Notes: generated from the letters alone by a model not told the origin. A DNA stretch of 64,000 nt from Eubacteriales bacterium (GCA_030531505.1 JAUNNH010000008.1:1-64000); one strand, 5' to 3'. Counted from the stretch's first letter, positions 26,191 to 36,084 are shown. Made by a program: numbers and translations.

Positions 26191-27933
26191 GTGCCTTTTC
26201 CGGAAACCTTTCTGACAGAGCTGACCGAGCGCAGCGACATCGTGGATGTGGTGTCGGGCTACGTGCGGCTGTCGAAGCGCAGCGGTGCGAACCTCTTCGG
26301 TCTCTGTCCCTTCCACAGCGAAAAGACGCCCTCCTTCTCCGTCTCGCCGGACAAGCAGATCTATCACTGCTTCGGCTGCGGCAAGGGCGGCGGCGTCATC
26401 AATTTCATCATGGAGATCGAGAATCTCTCCTTCCCCGAAGCGGTGGAGTTCCTGGCCAAACGCGCCGGGATGGCGCTGCCCGAGGAGTCAAACGACCGGG
26501 AGAGCCGCAAGCGGAGCCGGATGCTCGCCCTGAACAAGGACGCGGCGCGCTTTTTCTATGAGCAGCTCTCGACTCCCGCCGGCGCGCCGGCCCTCGCCTA
26601 CATGCAGCGCCGCGGGATCGGCCCGGTGACCGCGAAGAATTTCGGCGTCGGCTTTGCGCCCGACACCTGGGACAGCCTGGTGAAGGCCATGCACGCCAAG
26701 GGTTACGCCGATCTCGAGCTCTTTGACGCGGGGCTCGCGCGCCAGGGCAAGAGCGGCGGCTTCTACGACACCTTCCGCAACCGCCTCATGTTCCCGGTCA
26801 TCGACGTCCGTGGAAATGTGATCGGCTTCTCCGGCCGTATCCTCGGCGACGGAGAACCGAAGTACATGAACAGCCCCGAGACCCTGGTCTTTAATAAAAG
26901 TCGGAACCTTTTTGCCCTGAATCTGGCCAAAAAATCGAAAAGCGGATATATTATTCTCGCTGAGGGTAATATAGACGTGGTATCGATGCATCAGGCGGGC
27001 TTCGATTCCGCCGTCGCCTCGCTCGGCACCTCGCTGACACCGGAGCAGGCGCGGCTCCTCTCCCGCTTCACCAACGAGGTCATCATCGCCTACGACAACG
27101 ACGGCGCCGGAAAAAAAGCGGCGCAGCGCGCCATCGGCATCCTGGAAAAGCTCGACCTGAAAGTGCGCGTGCTCGCCATGAACGGCGCCAAGGACCCGGA
27201 CGAGTTCATCCGGACGAAGGGTCCCGCCGCCTTCCGCAACCTGCTGGAGGGCTCGGAGGATCAGGTGGACTACCGCCTGCGCGGCGTGCTGGAGAAATAC
27301 GATCTCAGTCAGGATGCGCAGAAGGTCGCCTTCCTTCGGGAGGCCACGGAGCTGGTGGCCCGGCTCCCCGGCTCGGCCGAACGGGAAGTCTATGCCATGC
27401 GGGTGGCCACGCTCGCCGGGATCCCGGCCGACGCGGTGACCGCCGAGGTCAAGCAGCGGCGCAAGCGGCTTTTGCGAAGCGCGAACCGCGAGACGGAGCG
27501 GAAGCAGACCCGCCCCGGCCGCATCACAGAGACGCCGGGTGTCAAGCGCTATGAGGACGAAGCCTCCGGCATGGCCGAGGAGGGCATCGTCCGCGTACTG
27601 CTGCTGGACGGCGCGCTCGCCGGCTCGTCTGCCCTGCCGCCGCCCGAGGACTTCACCGTCCCCGAACTCCGGCACATCTATACCGAGATCCTCGCGCGGC
27701 TGCGCGGCGGCGGCGAGATCTCGCCCGCGACGCTGGGGGGCGTCCTGAACGGGGAGGAGATGTCCCTGCTCATCCGCCTGCAGGAGGCGCCGCTCGCCGC
27801 GGCCAACAGCGAACGGGCGCTGAACGACTATATACATAAGCTATACGAATGCAAGGAGCTCAGGCAAAAGCCCTCCGGTCCCGAGGACCTGCTGGCGCTG
27901 CAGCAGAAGCTCAGAGAAAGAAAGGGGTATTGA
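26191..27933 (+). CDS. dnaG: DNA primase
   Basis: A 580-aa primase making RNA primers at the replication fork. The N-terminal zinc finger is LCPFHSEKTPSFSVSPDKQI followed by YHCFGCGKGGG; the catalytic core follows, with the TOPRIM segments ILAEGNIDVVSMHQAG near 253 and IIAYDNDGAGKKAAQRAIG near 297; the C-terminal helicase-binding domain is the last 130 or so residues. The GTG at 26191 is preferred over the GTG at 26182 because the latter is inside the ribosome binding site AGGAGGTGA. It ends six bases before rpoD. Confidence 0.95.
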   Translation: MPFPETFLTELTERSDIVDVVSGYVRLSKRSGANLFGLCPFHSEKTPSFSVSPDKQIYHCFGCGKGGGVINFIMEIENLSFPEAVEFLAKRAGMALPEESNDRESRKRSRMLALNKDAARFFYEQLSTPAGAPALAYMQRRGIGPVTAKNFGVGFAPDTWDSLVKAMHAKGYADLELFDAGLARQGKSGGFYDTFRNRLMFPVIDVRGNVIGFSGRILGDGEPKYMNSPETLVFNKSRNLFALNLAKKSKSGYIILAEGNIDVVSMHQAGFDSAVASLGTSLTPEQARLLSRFTNEVIIAYDNDGAGKKAAQRAIGILEKLDLKVRVLAMNGAKDPDEFIRTKGPAAFRNLLEGSEDQVDYRLRGVLEKYDLSQDAQKVAFLREATELVARLPGSAEREVYAMRVATLAGIPADAVTAEVKQRRKRLLRSANRETERKQTRPGRITETPGVKRYEDEASGMAEEGIVRVLLLDGALAGSSALPPPEDFTVPELRHIYTEILARLRGGGEISPATLGGVLNGEEMSLLIRLQEAPLAAANSERALNDYIHKLYECKELRQKPSGPEDLLALQQKLRERKGY

Positions 27934-27939
27934 TCCGCT

Positions 27940-29211
<1,272 letters not shown>

Positions 29212-29258
29212 GTGCGCGCCGCAGTCCCGATATCGCTTTTCGGCAGATATACAACGCG

Positions 29259-29289
29259 AAACCGCACAGAGGATTTCCTCTGTGCGGTT
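29259..29289. terminator. Terminator between rpoD and the macro-domain gene
   Basis: AACCGCACAGAGGA with TCCTCTGTGCGGTT around a three-base loop; a T-rich tail follows on the plus strand. Confidence 0.85.
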
Positions 29290-29305
29290 AGTTTATCTTC
29301 TTGTT

Positions 29306-30346
29306 TTAGTACGCGCCGAGCAGCGCCAGGTCCCGCTCGAAGAGCGTTTCGTTGATCTCATCGATGTCGTAGTTCCCGCGCCGGATAAAGGCGGCCACGG
29401 TCCGATCCAGCTCAAAATACGGCGTCAGCGTCATACCCGCGCGCATCAGCAGATCCTGCGTCTGCTCATAGTCCAGCCGCAGCCCGATCGCGCAGGCCAG
29501 CACGTTCGTTTTCCGGGGCGCCTGCTCCGGGTGGTGCTTCATATTCCAGAACATGGCCTTGTTGATGTTCGCCGCGACATAGAATTCCTTTTTGCTGATT
29601 CCCTTCCGGCCGCACCACCACTCGCACATCTCGGCAAAGGAGCGGTCCTGGTCGGCGTAGCTTGCCTCTTCCTCTGCATCCTCCCGGCCCAGCGGCGCCG
29701 TCAATGCGCTATCGAAGCACGATACCGCAAAGGCCTCGCGCCGGGCCGCATTCGGTGCCGCGGTCGGGCGCGGGGCGGCAGCGAGCGCCGCTCTCTTCTC
29801 CTGTGGGTAGGAATCCGGTATGCGCGCCTCCACTTCGCCGTCGATCCGGCTGCTGTACGCCACCGAGCGGCGGTCGAAGAGGACCAGATAGACCATGATG
29901 TCCTCGTCTTCCGGCAGTTCAAACAGGAAGGCACGGATGGCAGAAGTCGCGATCCGGTAGGCTTCCTCCTTCGGAAACCCGTAAGCCCCGGAGGCGATGG
30001 AGGGGATCGCGACGGAGCGGCAGCCCAGCTCACGCGCCCGGGACAGGATGCTCTGATAGCAGCGGCGCAGGATCCTCTCCGCGGCGCGATCGCCGTTTCC
30101 GTAGCGCGGCCCCGCCGTGTGGATGATATAGCGGCAGGACGGGATATCGAAGGCCTCCGTGACCACCGCATCGCCGAGCGGGCAGTGCCCGATCGCCGCG
30201 AGCGCGGCCGCCAGGCGCGGTCCGGCGGCGGCATGGATGCTGGCGTCCACACCGGTTCCACCCACCTGAAGTCTTTCGTTGGTGGAGTTCACGATGGCAT
30301 CCACCTTCATCTTCACGATGTCGTCGCGGACGATGGTCAGCGCCAT
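29306..30346 (-). CDS. Macro domain protein with C-terminal helix-turn-helix-like domain
   Basis: A 346-aa fusion. Residues 1-170 are a macro domain: MKVDAIVNSTNERLQVGGTG and VDASIHAAAG form the ADP-ribose pocket, with IIHTAGPRYG and IPSIASGAYGFPKEEA following, so it should bind or hydrolyse ADP-ribose groups. A Pro/Ala-rich linker (about 185-220) leads to a C-terminal part (about 230-346) that reads KKEFYVAANINKAMFWNMKH and later LACAIGLRLDYEQTQDLLMR, a pattern like XRE-type helix-turn-helix regulators. It is 41 bases downstream of the VWA gene on the same strand. A nucleotide-responsive regulator or DNA-linked ADP-ribosylhydrolase is plausible; neither is proven. Confidence 0.85.
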   Translation of the reverse strand: MALTIVRDDIVKMKVDAIVNSTNERLQVGGTGVDASIHAAAGPRLAAALAAIGHCPLGDAVVTEAFDIPSCRYIIHTAGPRYGNGDRAAERILRRCYQSILSRARELGCRSVAIPSIASGAYGFPKEEAYRIATSAIRAFLFELPEDEDIMVYLVLFDRRSVAYSSRIDGEVEARIPDSYPQEKRAALAAAPRPTAAPNAARREAFAVSCFDSALTAPLGREDAEEEASYADQDRSFAEMCEWWCGRKGISKKEFYVAANINKAMFWNMKHHPEQAPRKTNVLACAIGLRLDYEQTQDLLMRAGMTLTPYFELDRTVAAFIRRGNYDIDEINETLFERDLALLGAY

Positions 30347-30387
30347 TCCCTATCCCGCCTTCCTTCTGTTTATGCCGCCATTATACC

Positions 30388-31035
30388 TTACTTCCGGCGC
30401 TTTTGGTAGTCCTTGTCTGCGTCCATGCGCCACGAGGGATCCCCATCGAGGCTGCCTCCGCAGCACAGATTGTTCAGCGCTCGTCCCATTGTTTTGTAGG
30501 CCAGGTCCGTCCCGCCGCCATCCGGCATATAGTCCACGGCGCGCGAGGCGTCGATGCCATAGCGGGCCGCCGTCTCCACCGCGTCGATATTGGCCGCGAG
30601 AAAGACGAACTCCCAGCCGTATTTCTCCTTCTCATGGCGGATCTTCTCCCGGATCTGCTCGGCCCCGTACTTCCGGCTCGCGTTTTCCATCCCGTCGGTG
30701 GTGATGACAAACAGCGTGCGCGCGGGGATATCCTCCTTCCGGGCATAGCGGTGTATGCCCGCGATGTGGTCGATCCCCTCGCCGATGGCGTCCACCAGGG
30801 CCGTGCATCCGCCCGCCCGGTAATCCGCCCGTGTCATGCACGGGACCCGATCGATCGGAAGGCGGTCGTGGATCATGACGCTCCGGTCGCTGAAGAGGTA
30901 GGTCGTGACCAGGACCTCTCCGCCCTTCTCCGCGTGCTCTTTCAGGATGCTGTTGAAGCCGCCGATCGTGTCGTCCATCAGGCTCTCCATCGACCCGCTC
31001 CTGTCCAGGATAAAAACCAGTTCTGTCTTGCTCAT
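30388..31035 (-). CDS. VWA domain protein, TerY-like
   Basis: A 215-aa soluble von Willebrand factor A domain. It opens KTELVFILDRSGSMESLMDD with a complete metal-binding DxSxS (MIDAS) site; the Thr is in AGGCTALVDAIGEGI and the Asp in TLFVITTDGMENAS. The C-terminal tail is basic (KDYQKRRK). The form resembles TerY of tellurite/stress TerY-P modules, which cluster with kinases, phosphatases and macro-type proteins. ATG at 31035 with AAAGGA upstream. It is the first gene of a two-gene unit with the macro protein. Cytoplasmic; partner unknown. Confidence 0.85.
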   Translation of the reverse strand: MSKTELVFILDRSGSMESLMDDTIGGFNSILKEHAEKGGEVLVTTYLFSDRSVMIHDRLPIDRVPCMTRADYRAGGCTALVDAIGEGIDHIAGIHRYARKEDIPARTLFVITTDGMENASRKYGAEQIREKIRHEKEKYGWEFVFLAANIDAVETAARYGIDASRAVDYMPDGGGTDLAYKTMGRALNNLCCGGSLDGDPSWRMDADKDYQKRRK

Positions 31036-31063
31036 GTGCTGCGCTTCCTTTCATCGTTGTATT

Positions 31064-31091
31064 TCGAGATCTCGATAAGAGTATAGCGCAG
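31064..31091 (-). promoter_or_regulatory. VWA-macro promoter region with 12-bp palindrome
   Basis: The perfect palindrome TCGAGATCTCGA (31064-31075) lies between a minus-strand TATACT (near 31081-31086) and the VWA start. The best -35 match is poorly spaced. A possible operator. Confidence 0.4.
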
Positions 31092-31120
31092 GCACGCCGC
31101 CCTGCGGTCAAGTAGCGCTT

Positions 31121-31396
31121 AGCCTGATGGCGCCAATCCGAACACGCCTCTCAGCGGCCTTTTTCGGTGCTTTTTGCCTTGTCCTCCTCGCCTTGCGCCA
31201 GCAAGGCTTCGTCGTCCGCAACAAAAATCCCTCGAAAAATTCTCGCTGAGAGGTGCCTTGCAGTTTTGACGGAGCCAATTTTCGTCAAGACAAGGAAAAG
31301 GGCGCAGAGAATACTTTGTGTATTGTCAAGTCCTTTGACGCGGAATTGGCGGAAATTGGCCCGTCAAAACCGTGTTCGAATTGGCGCCATCAGGCT
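31121..31396. mobile_element. 276-bp MITE-like element with 26-bp terminal inverted repeats
   Basis: The left end (31121-31146, AGCCTGATGGCGCCAAT...) and the right end (31371-31396) are inverted copies with 25 of 26 bases matching. Inside are partly repeated GACGG..CCAATTT blocks in inverted orientation. No gene-like frame is convincing. No target-site duplication is visible. It fills most of the gap of nearly 480 bases between the VWA gene and the end of the MBOAT operon. I recall similar intergenic elements in related gut Clostridia, but only one copy is in this window. Confidence 0.6.
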
Positions 31397-31471
31397 GACC
31401 CGACAGCGCGACGAACTCACCCTCCTGTCGTGGTTTTCCCAGCTGCATAGTGCGTGGCGGCTGACAGCAAG

Positions 31472-31502
31472 ACGGAGGAACAGGCTAAGCCTGCTCCTCC
31501 GT
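31472..31502. terminator. Hairpin at the end of the acylation operon
   Basis: ACGGAGGA.CAGGC and its complement across a short loop. The plus-strand side is followed by a T-rich tail; the minus-strand side, facing the end of the operon, has only a weak one. Confidence 0.55.
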
Positions 31503-31512
31503 TCGTTCCTTT

Positions 31513-32634
31513 TTACTCAAGGCGGACGATATTCGCGTCACTCATGAAATTTCCGATGCTGTACAGGATCAGGATCTGATCAAAGCCCTCGTCGAGCAGC
31601 TCGGATACCGGGCTGCGGTAATAGCGCAGATCCACCAGCACAACTTCCTCATAGGCATCCGCCAGGAAGCAGCCGAAGCAGTTGGCAAAGGAGTCCCGGA
31701 TGACCAGGATCTTCCCCTGCGCGGCGGGATCGGTGCTGCGGACGCGGACCAGGGAGTGATTGCCGTCGAGATACACGGGATACTTGTCGTCTTCCGCCAG
31801 ATGCTCCCGGTAAAACAGGCCGGCGTGCTCGCCCTCCTGTTCCCGGATCTCCACGCGAAACTCCCGACCGCTGTCCCAGAGCTCTATCGGTTCGGCCGGA
31901 AGGAACCAGAGCGCGGCGCGCGACCAGGTGCTCCCGCGAAAACCCTCTTCCGTTATTATACGATACTGCCCCCGCGGCGGCCCCTCCCGCCCCACCGTAT
32001 CCAGGTATCGCGCCGCGGCACAATAGGCGCCCTCGGCGGTCCAGTGGTGATCGGTGCGGTAATAGAGCGCTTCGCGGTTTTCCGCCGCTTGAAAGAGCGG
32101 CAGCAACGGAACGAAGCGAAGCCCGTCCCCGGCATCTGCCCGGACAGCATCCAGGATCTCCGCGTCCCGATAGGGCTCCGCCAGCGCCGGAAGATCCTCG
32201 GGCAGCACGGAGCCGGCCGATGGGACCAGCATCAGATCCACCGGCTGGCCTGCCCGCTCAGCGAAGGAGCGGATCGCCGCCATATCGCGCGCGAGCTTCT
32301 CCTCATCCCAGATGACAGGTGCCTCCAGAAGCCGTCCGTTTCTCCCGAGCCAGACCGTATGGGTGCCCTGCCGTCCCGAAGCGAGCTCAAAAACGGCGTT
32401 CAGGCCGACGAGGAAATCCCTCCCCGGCAGATGGTCTGCGGCATATGCCTCCGCCTCTTCCGCAAAGCGGCCGGAAAACAGGTTTTCCGTATTCAGAGCC
32501 GGAGCCGCGGCCAGATACCGTTTTTCCCGCGCGGCATAGTCCGTCTTCGGCAGCAGCCAGAAGAGGAGCGGCATCGCTGCGAGGAATACGCAGAAGAGCC
32601 GGCATATCCATTTGTCTGTTTGTCTCATGTCCAT
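31513..32634 (-). CDS. DHHW family protein (AlgJ-like, cell-surface acylation)
   Basis: A 373-aa exported protein with a signal anchor (ICRLFCVFLAAMPLLFWLLP near 10-29). It has the eponymous motif YYRTDHHWTAEGAYCAA near 192 and the SGNH-like ILVIRDSFANCFG near 312, which make up the expected acyltransfer/esterase site of AlgJ/DHHW proteins. They pair with MBOAT proteins to O-acetylate exopolysaccharide or wall polymers at the surface. The start at 32634 (ATG) overlaps closely with the upstream MBOAT stop (TGA at 32637-32639) and has no good ribosome binding site, so translation is probably coupled. An ATG two codons later is equally possible. Confidence 0.83.
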   Translation of the reverse strand: MDMRQTDKWICRLFCVFLAAMPLLFWLLPKTDYAAREKRYLAAAPALNTENLFSGRFAEEAEAYAADHLPGRDFLVGLNAVFELASGRQGTHTVWLGRNGRLLEAPVIWDEEKLARDMAAIRSFAERAGQPVDLMLVPSAGSVLPEDLPALAEPYRDAEILDAVRADAGDGLRFVPLLPLFQAAENREALYYRTDHHWTAEGAYCAAARYLDTVGREGPPRGQYRIITEEGFRGSTWSRAALWFLPAEPIELWDSGREFRVEIREQEGEHAGLFYREHLAEDDKYPVYLDGNHSLVRVRSTDPAAQGKILVIRDSFANCFGCFLADAYEEVVLVDLRYYRSPVSELLDEGFDQILILYSIGNFMSDANIVRLE

Positions 32635-32636
32635 AT

Positions 32637-34019
32637 TCAAAACCGGAAATAGATGAAGGGGTTGTAGCTCTGGCTGGCCAGCGCCGCCAGACACAGCAGC
32701 AGGAGCAGCGCCGGGACAAGGACGCGCAGCGCCCCGCCCGCCGGGCGGGACAGGACCCTCTGCGCCCAGCGGCGCAGAAGCGGCGTCGCCGCGAGCGCGG
32801 CGAAGAACAGCAGCGGCAGATAGGCCAGCAGCTGGTATCGGGTGTGAAGCGGCGTAGTGTCCGGCCGGAACAGCCGTCCCAGGAACGCCAGCAGCTCCGG
32901 CATGCTCTCAAAGTAAAAGAGCATCCAGCCGAAGGAGACGATCAGAAGCAGCCCCAGATGCCGCAGCGGGCGCCAAAGCCGCTCCGTGATGCGTCCGCCG
33001 AGCAGCTTCTCCCCCATAAGCAGCAGCGCGTAATAGGCCCCCCACAGCACGAAATTCCAGCTTGCCCCGTGCCAGAGCCCGGTCAGCATCCACACGATCA
33101 GCAGATTCAGCAGCTGGCGGGGAAGTCCGCGCCGATTCCCGCCCAGCGGGATGTAGAGATACTCGCGGAACCAGGTAGACAGGGAGATATGCCAGCGGCG
33201 CCAGAACTCGGTAACGCTCCGGGCGATATACGGGTAGTTGAAGTTCGGGAGGAATTCAAATCCGAACATCCGGCCCAGCCCGATGGCCATGTCGGAATAG
33301 CCGGAGAAATCGAAGTAAAGCTGCAGTGTGTAGGCAAACATCCCGGCCCAGGCGCTCAGGCAGCCGGGCTGTCCCCGCATCGCCTCCCAGAGCGCGCCGA
33401 TCGGGTTGGCGATCAGCAGCTTTTTGGACAGGCCCAGGATGAAAAGCGTCACGCCCGAGGCGAACTGCCCGCTTGATTCCCGCCGCCCCTCAAGCTGCTC
33501 CGCGATATCCCGGTAGCGGACGATGGGTCCGGCGATCAGCTGCGGGAACATGGACACATAGGTTCCAAAGCGGAGGATATTTTTCTGTGCCTGCGTATCT
33601 CCCCGGTATACGTCGATGGTATAGCTCAGCGACTGAAAGATGTAGAACGAGATGCCGATCGGCAGCGCGATCGCCGGGACGGGCAGTGCGCCCAGGCCCG
33701 GCAGCAGCCGCAGCGTGCGCGCCAAAAAGCCCGCGTATTTGAACCAGGCCAGCAGTCCCAGATTCAGGACCACTGCCCAGGCCAGTGCGGGCTTTGCGCT
33801 TTGTCCCTCCGCTCTCCTCTGCGCGATCCGGAGGCCGAACACATAGTTCAGCGCGATCGTGAAGAGCATCAGGAGCAGATATATCGGCTCTCCCCAGCCG
33901 TAAAACACCAGGCTCTCAAGAAGCAGCGCCGTGTTGCGGTGGCGCCTCGGAGTCAGATAGTAGAGCGCAAGCGCGCCCGGGAGAAAGAAAACGAGAAATA
34001 TATTGCTTGAAAAAACCAT
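32637..34019 (-). CDS. MBOAT family O-acyltransferase (AlgI/DltB-like)
   Basis: A 460-aa polytopic membrane protein that opens MVFSSNIFLVFFLPGALALY, the usual AlgI start. Conserved blocks are MFPQLIAGPIVRYRDI near 159, YSDMAIGLGRMFGFEFLPNF, SVTEFWRRWHISLSTWFREY near 270 and the catalytic His in GLWHGASWNFVLWG near 320. It moves acyl groups across the membrane onto a surface polymer. Middle gene of the four-gene unit with the DHHW and DUF4358 proteins. The polymer is unknown; no glycosyltransferases are nearby. Confidence 0.92.
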   Translation of the reverse strand: MVFSSNIFLVFFLPGALALYYLTPRRHRNTALLLESLVFYGWGEPIYLLLMLFTIALNYVFGLRIAQRRAEGQSAKPALAWAVVLNLGLLAWFKYAGFLARTLRLLPGLGALPVPAIALPIGISFYIFQSLSYTIDVYRGDTQAQKNILRFGTYVSMFPQLIAGPIVRYRDIAEQLEGRRESSGQFASGVTLFILGLSKKLLIANPIGALWEAMRGQPGCLSAWAGMFAYTLQLYFDFSGYSDMAIGLGRMFGFEFLPNFNYPYIARSVTEFWRRWHISLSTWFREYLYIPLGGNRRGLPRQLLNLLIVWMLTGLWHGASWNFVLWGAYYALLLMGEKLLGGRITERLWRPLRHLGLLLIVSFGWMLFYFESMPELLAFLGRLFRPDTTPLHTRYQLLAYLPLLFFAALAATPLLRRWAQRVLSRPAGGALRVLVPALLLLLCLAALASQSYNPFIYFRF

Positions 34020-34024
34020 ATCCC

Positions 34025-34495
34025 TCAGTGAAAGGCTTTCGTGAAGATATCCGCCATCTCCTTCGCATCGGGGGAGATGAACAGTGCGACGGAGCTGCCG
34101 ACGCGAAGCGCCTGCGCATCCTTTGCCACGGCATATTGTTCGGGCAGATAGTCCTGCGTTTCCCTGCAGACCTGCTCGATCCGAGACCGGGCGGCCGCCA
34201 GCAGCTCTTCGGCGGATTTTTCATCCCCCGCCTCGATCAGCCAGATCTCATCCACTCGCAGTCCATCGTCGCTGACTGCGAGGATACACTGCCGGCAGCT
34301 CTCCGGGTCGATGCCGTAATAGTTTCGGATTCGCTGCTCGTTCAGCACCAGCATCTCGGGCAGCTCCACATGACTTCCGAGCCCGTCGTATACCTGCTGC
34401 AGATCGGCTGTGCCGGCGCTTTTGTTCCCGCAGCCCGGGAGCAAAAGCGCAAGCACGAGCAGCAGCGGCAGGATTCGTCTCTTCCATCCCGACAT
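34025..34495 (-). CDS. DUF4358 lipoprotein
   Basis: A 156-aa lipoprotein: signal peptide with lipobox LLLPGCGNK (Cys at 22), then one domain matching DUF4358 in layout (LPEMLVLNEQRIRNYYGID and the ending KEMADIFTKAF). Small DUF4358 lipoproteins recur next to MBOAT/DHHW acylation genes in Firmicutes and are likely part of the same surface complex, though their role is unproven. One base separates it from the upstream gene. GAGGAG is nine bases upstream of the ATG. Confidence 0.82.
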   Translation of the reverse strand: MSGWKRRILPLLLVLALLLPGCGNKSAGTADLQQVYDGLGSHVELPEMLVLNEQRIRNYYGIDPESCRQCILAVSDDGLRVDEIWLIEAGDEKSAEELLAAARSRIEQVCRETQDYLPEQYAVAKDAQALRVGSSVALFISPDAKEMADIFTKAFH

Positions 34496-34496
34496 A

Positions 34497-35885
34497 TCAG
34501 AAGCTCCTCGGGTCGACGGAGTAGTTGTCCGGGTTCTTCAGTTGCTGGACCCAAACCTCGGTCGCCTCATAGGTGACATGGACGTACTGATCGGAGGAAT
34601 ACTGCGCGGCCATGCCGTTGTTCTCGTCCTTGAAATAGTGGGCGAGGTCCACATAGACGCAGTCATTCTCCTGGCAGAACTCGATCAGGCGCTGGTTGTA
34701 TTCATCCACGCAGTCATTATCCAGACCATCATAATGGATGGTGTGATAGACCGGCAGGCAGGATTCGATCACGATCGTGATGTCAGGGCTGGTGCTGCGG
34801 ATGTTGGCGACAAATTCCGCCCACCGCTCCATCGTCCGGTCGATCTTGCCATAGAGCGCGATGTCGTTGACGCCGAACATGCAGAAAATCTTGTTAACCC
34901 CGGTCAGCGGCAACACATCCTGCGGGAAGTATTCCTCCCCCTGATACCAGACCTTCACCTTGCCGGAGACCGCGTTGCGCACGCCGAAGCTGTTTTCGCA
35001 GAGGAAGAGCGCGCCGCCCAGCTCGCCGGTCTTGGCGCAGTGCCGTTCAAGCGTCACCGAAATGGAATCCCCAAAGAAGGCCGCGTCGTCGAACCAGGAA
35101 TCCGGCAGCTCAGTCAGATCCCAGTCATGCGCCACGGGAGCGGCCGCCGTCTGGACAGGCGCCGTCTCCTCGGTCGCGGTCTCTCCCGCCGCAGGCTCTT
35201 CCGCTTCGGGCTCTTCCGCTGCCGCAGCTTCGATTCCGGCCTCCTCCGCGGGCTGCTCCTCCGCCTCGACCGGAGCAGGCGTCTCCGTCGGTTTCGGAGC
35301 GGGCGTCGGCGTCGGGATGGGTGTAGCGGCAGGGTGCGGCCCCGGCATGACCGTGAGACGCGCGACCTGCGTGTCGACGGTCCCCTCGTCGTTGCCGCCG
35401 CGGCAATACGCGCCCCAGCCGTCCATCTCGATCGGGATATTCGTCAGCTCCAGGACGTCCCGGTCTCCGTGGCGGCATTTCAGCGCCGGGAAGCGCTCCA
35501 GTGCCTGCTCGAAGCTCAGATCTTCGCTCCCGTCGGGACTGACGAAGCGCCACGCCAGCGTCTTGGCGTCGTGGATATGTATGATAAAGTAGCATCCGCC
35601 CGCCTCGATGACTGTCTCATCCGTCGGATCCTTGGTGATAACGGGGAGCTTGTCCGGATCGACCGGCTTGGGAGTCGGCGTGGGCTCCGGCGTCGGCGTA
35701 GGTTCGGGCGTGGGCTCCGGCGTCGGGGTGGGTTCGGGCGTGGGCTCCGGCGTCGGTGCGACTGTGGGCTCCGGGGTGGGTTCCGGTGTCGGCGCAGGCC
35801 GGCCGGGAAGCTTGCTGCAGCCCGCCAGTACGATCAGCAGCAGCGCCAGCGCCACGACGACCAAGCGTTTCCAATGGTTTTTCAT
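34497..35885 (-). CDS. SGNH/GDSL hydrolase lipoprotein with Pro-Thr repeat linker
   Basis: A 462-aa exported lipoprotein and first gene of the acylation operon. Lipobox IVLAGCSK (Cys near 19), then a PTPEPTPEP-type repeat (29-74), an Ig-like region (about 80-190, LPVITKDPTDETVIEAGG), a second Pro/Glu/Ala-rich linker and the SGNH domain (about 265-462). Block I is DDAAFFGDSISVTLERH, block III is CMFGVNDIALYG (the GxND oxyanion residue) and the catalytic His lies in VHVTYEATEVW near 445. It may add or remove acyl groups on the surface polymer. ATG at 35885 with AGGAGG upstream. Confidence 0.85.
   Translation of the reverse strand: MKNHWKRLVVVALALLLIVLAGCSKLPGRPAPTPEPTPEPTVAPTPEPTPEPTPTPEPTPEPTPTPEPTPTPKPVDPDKLPVITKDPTDETVIEAGGCYFIIHIHDAKTLAWRFVSPDGSEDLSFEQALERFPALKCRHGDRDVLELTNIPIEMDGWGAYCRGGNDEGTVDTQVARLTVMPGPHPAATPIPTPTPAPKPTETPAPVEAEEQPAEEAGIEAAAAEEPEAEEPAAGETATEETAPVQTAAAPVAHDWDLTELPDSWFDDAAFFGDSISVTLERHCAKTGELGGALFLCENSFGVRNAVSGKVKVWYQGEEYFPQDVLPLTGVNKIFCMFGVNDIALYGKIDRTMERWAEFVANIRSTSPDITIVIESCLPVYHTIHYDGLDNDCVDEYNQRLIEFCQENDCVYVDLAHYFKDENNGMAAQYSSDQYVHVTYEATEVWVQQLKNPDNYSVDPRSF
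35664..35801. repeat. Coding Pro-Thr-Glu-Pro repeat tract
   Basis: Short direct repeats (TCCGGCGTCGG-type units) code for alternating PTPEP in the linker of the SGNH lipoprotein. The number of units could vary between strains. Confidence 0.75.
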
Positions 35886-35949
35886 GAACACTCCTCCTGT
35901 CGGGAAGACTTCCGGCCAAAGCCGGGATACATGGAGATTACTTCTATTT

Positions 35950-35979
35950 ATATTATCACAGGCCCTCCCCATTTTACAA
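35950..35979 (-). promoter_or_regulatory. Promoter of the acylation operon
   Basis: Minus strand TTGTAA (35974-35979), 18-bp spacer ending TGTGA, TAATAT (35950-35955). Confidence 0.6.
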
Positions 35980-36003
35980 GTCCTCTTCCGTTCTTTTGCC
36001 CGA

Positions 36004-36033
36004 TTGACAGGCGCCGCGGGCGCGTGCTATAAC
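36004..36033 (+). promoter_or_regulatory. Promoter for the EamA transporter
   Basis: TTGACA (36004-36009), 18-bp spacer ending TGC, TATAAC (36028-36033). Confidence 0.72.
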
Positions 36034-36084
36034 TAAGCACAGTATCTTGGGCGGTGCGTCCGCCTGCGGAAAGCCGGGCTGTCC

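Noticed and set aside
31167..31547. 126-codon plus-strand frame and smaller frames across the inverted-repeat element
   Set aside because: They depend on the repeat element, lack a start signal and run into the terminator; treated as non-coding.
35664..35801. CRISPR-like array of short direct repeats
   Set aside because: The repeats are contiguous, in frame and code for a PTPEP linker; there are no unique spacers and no cas genes.
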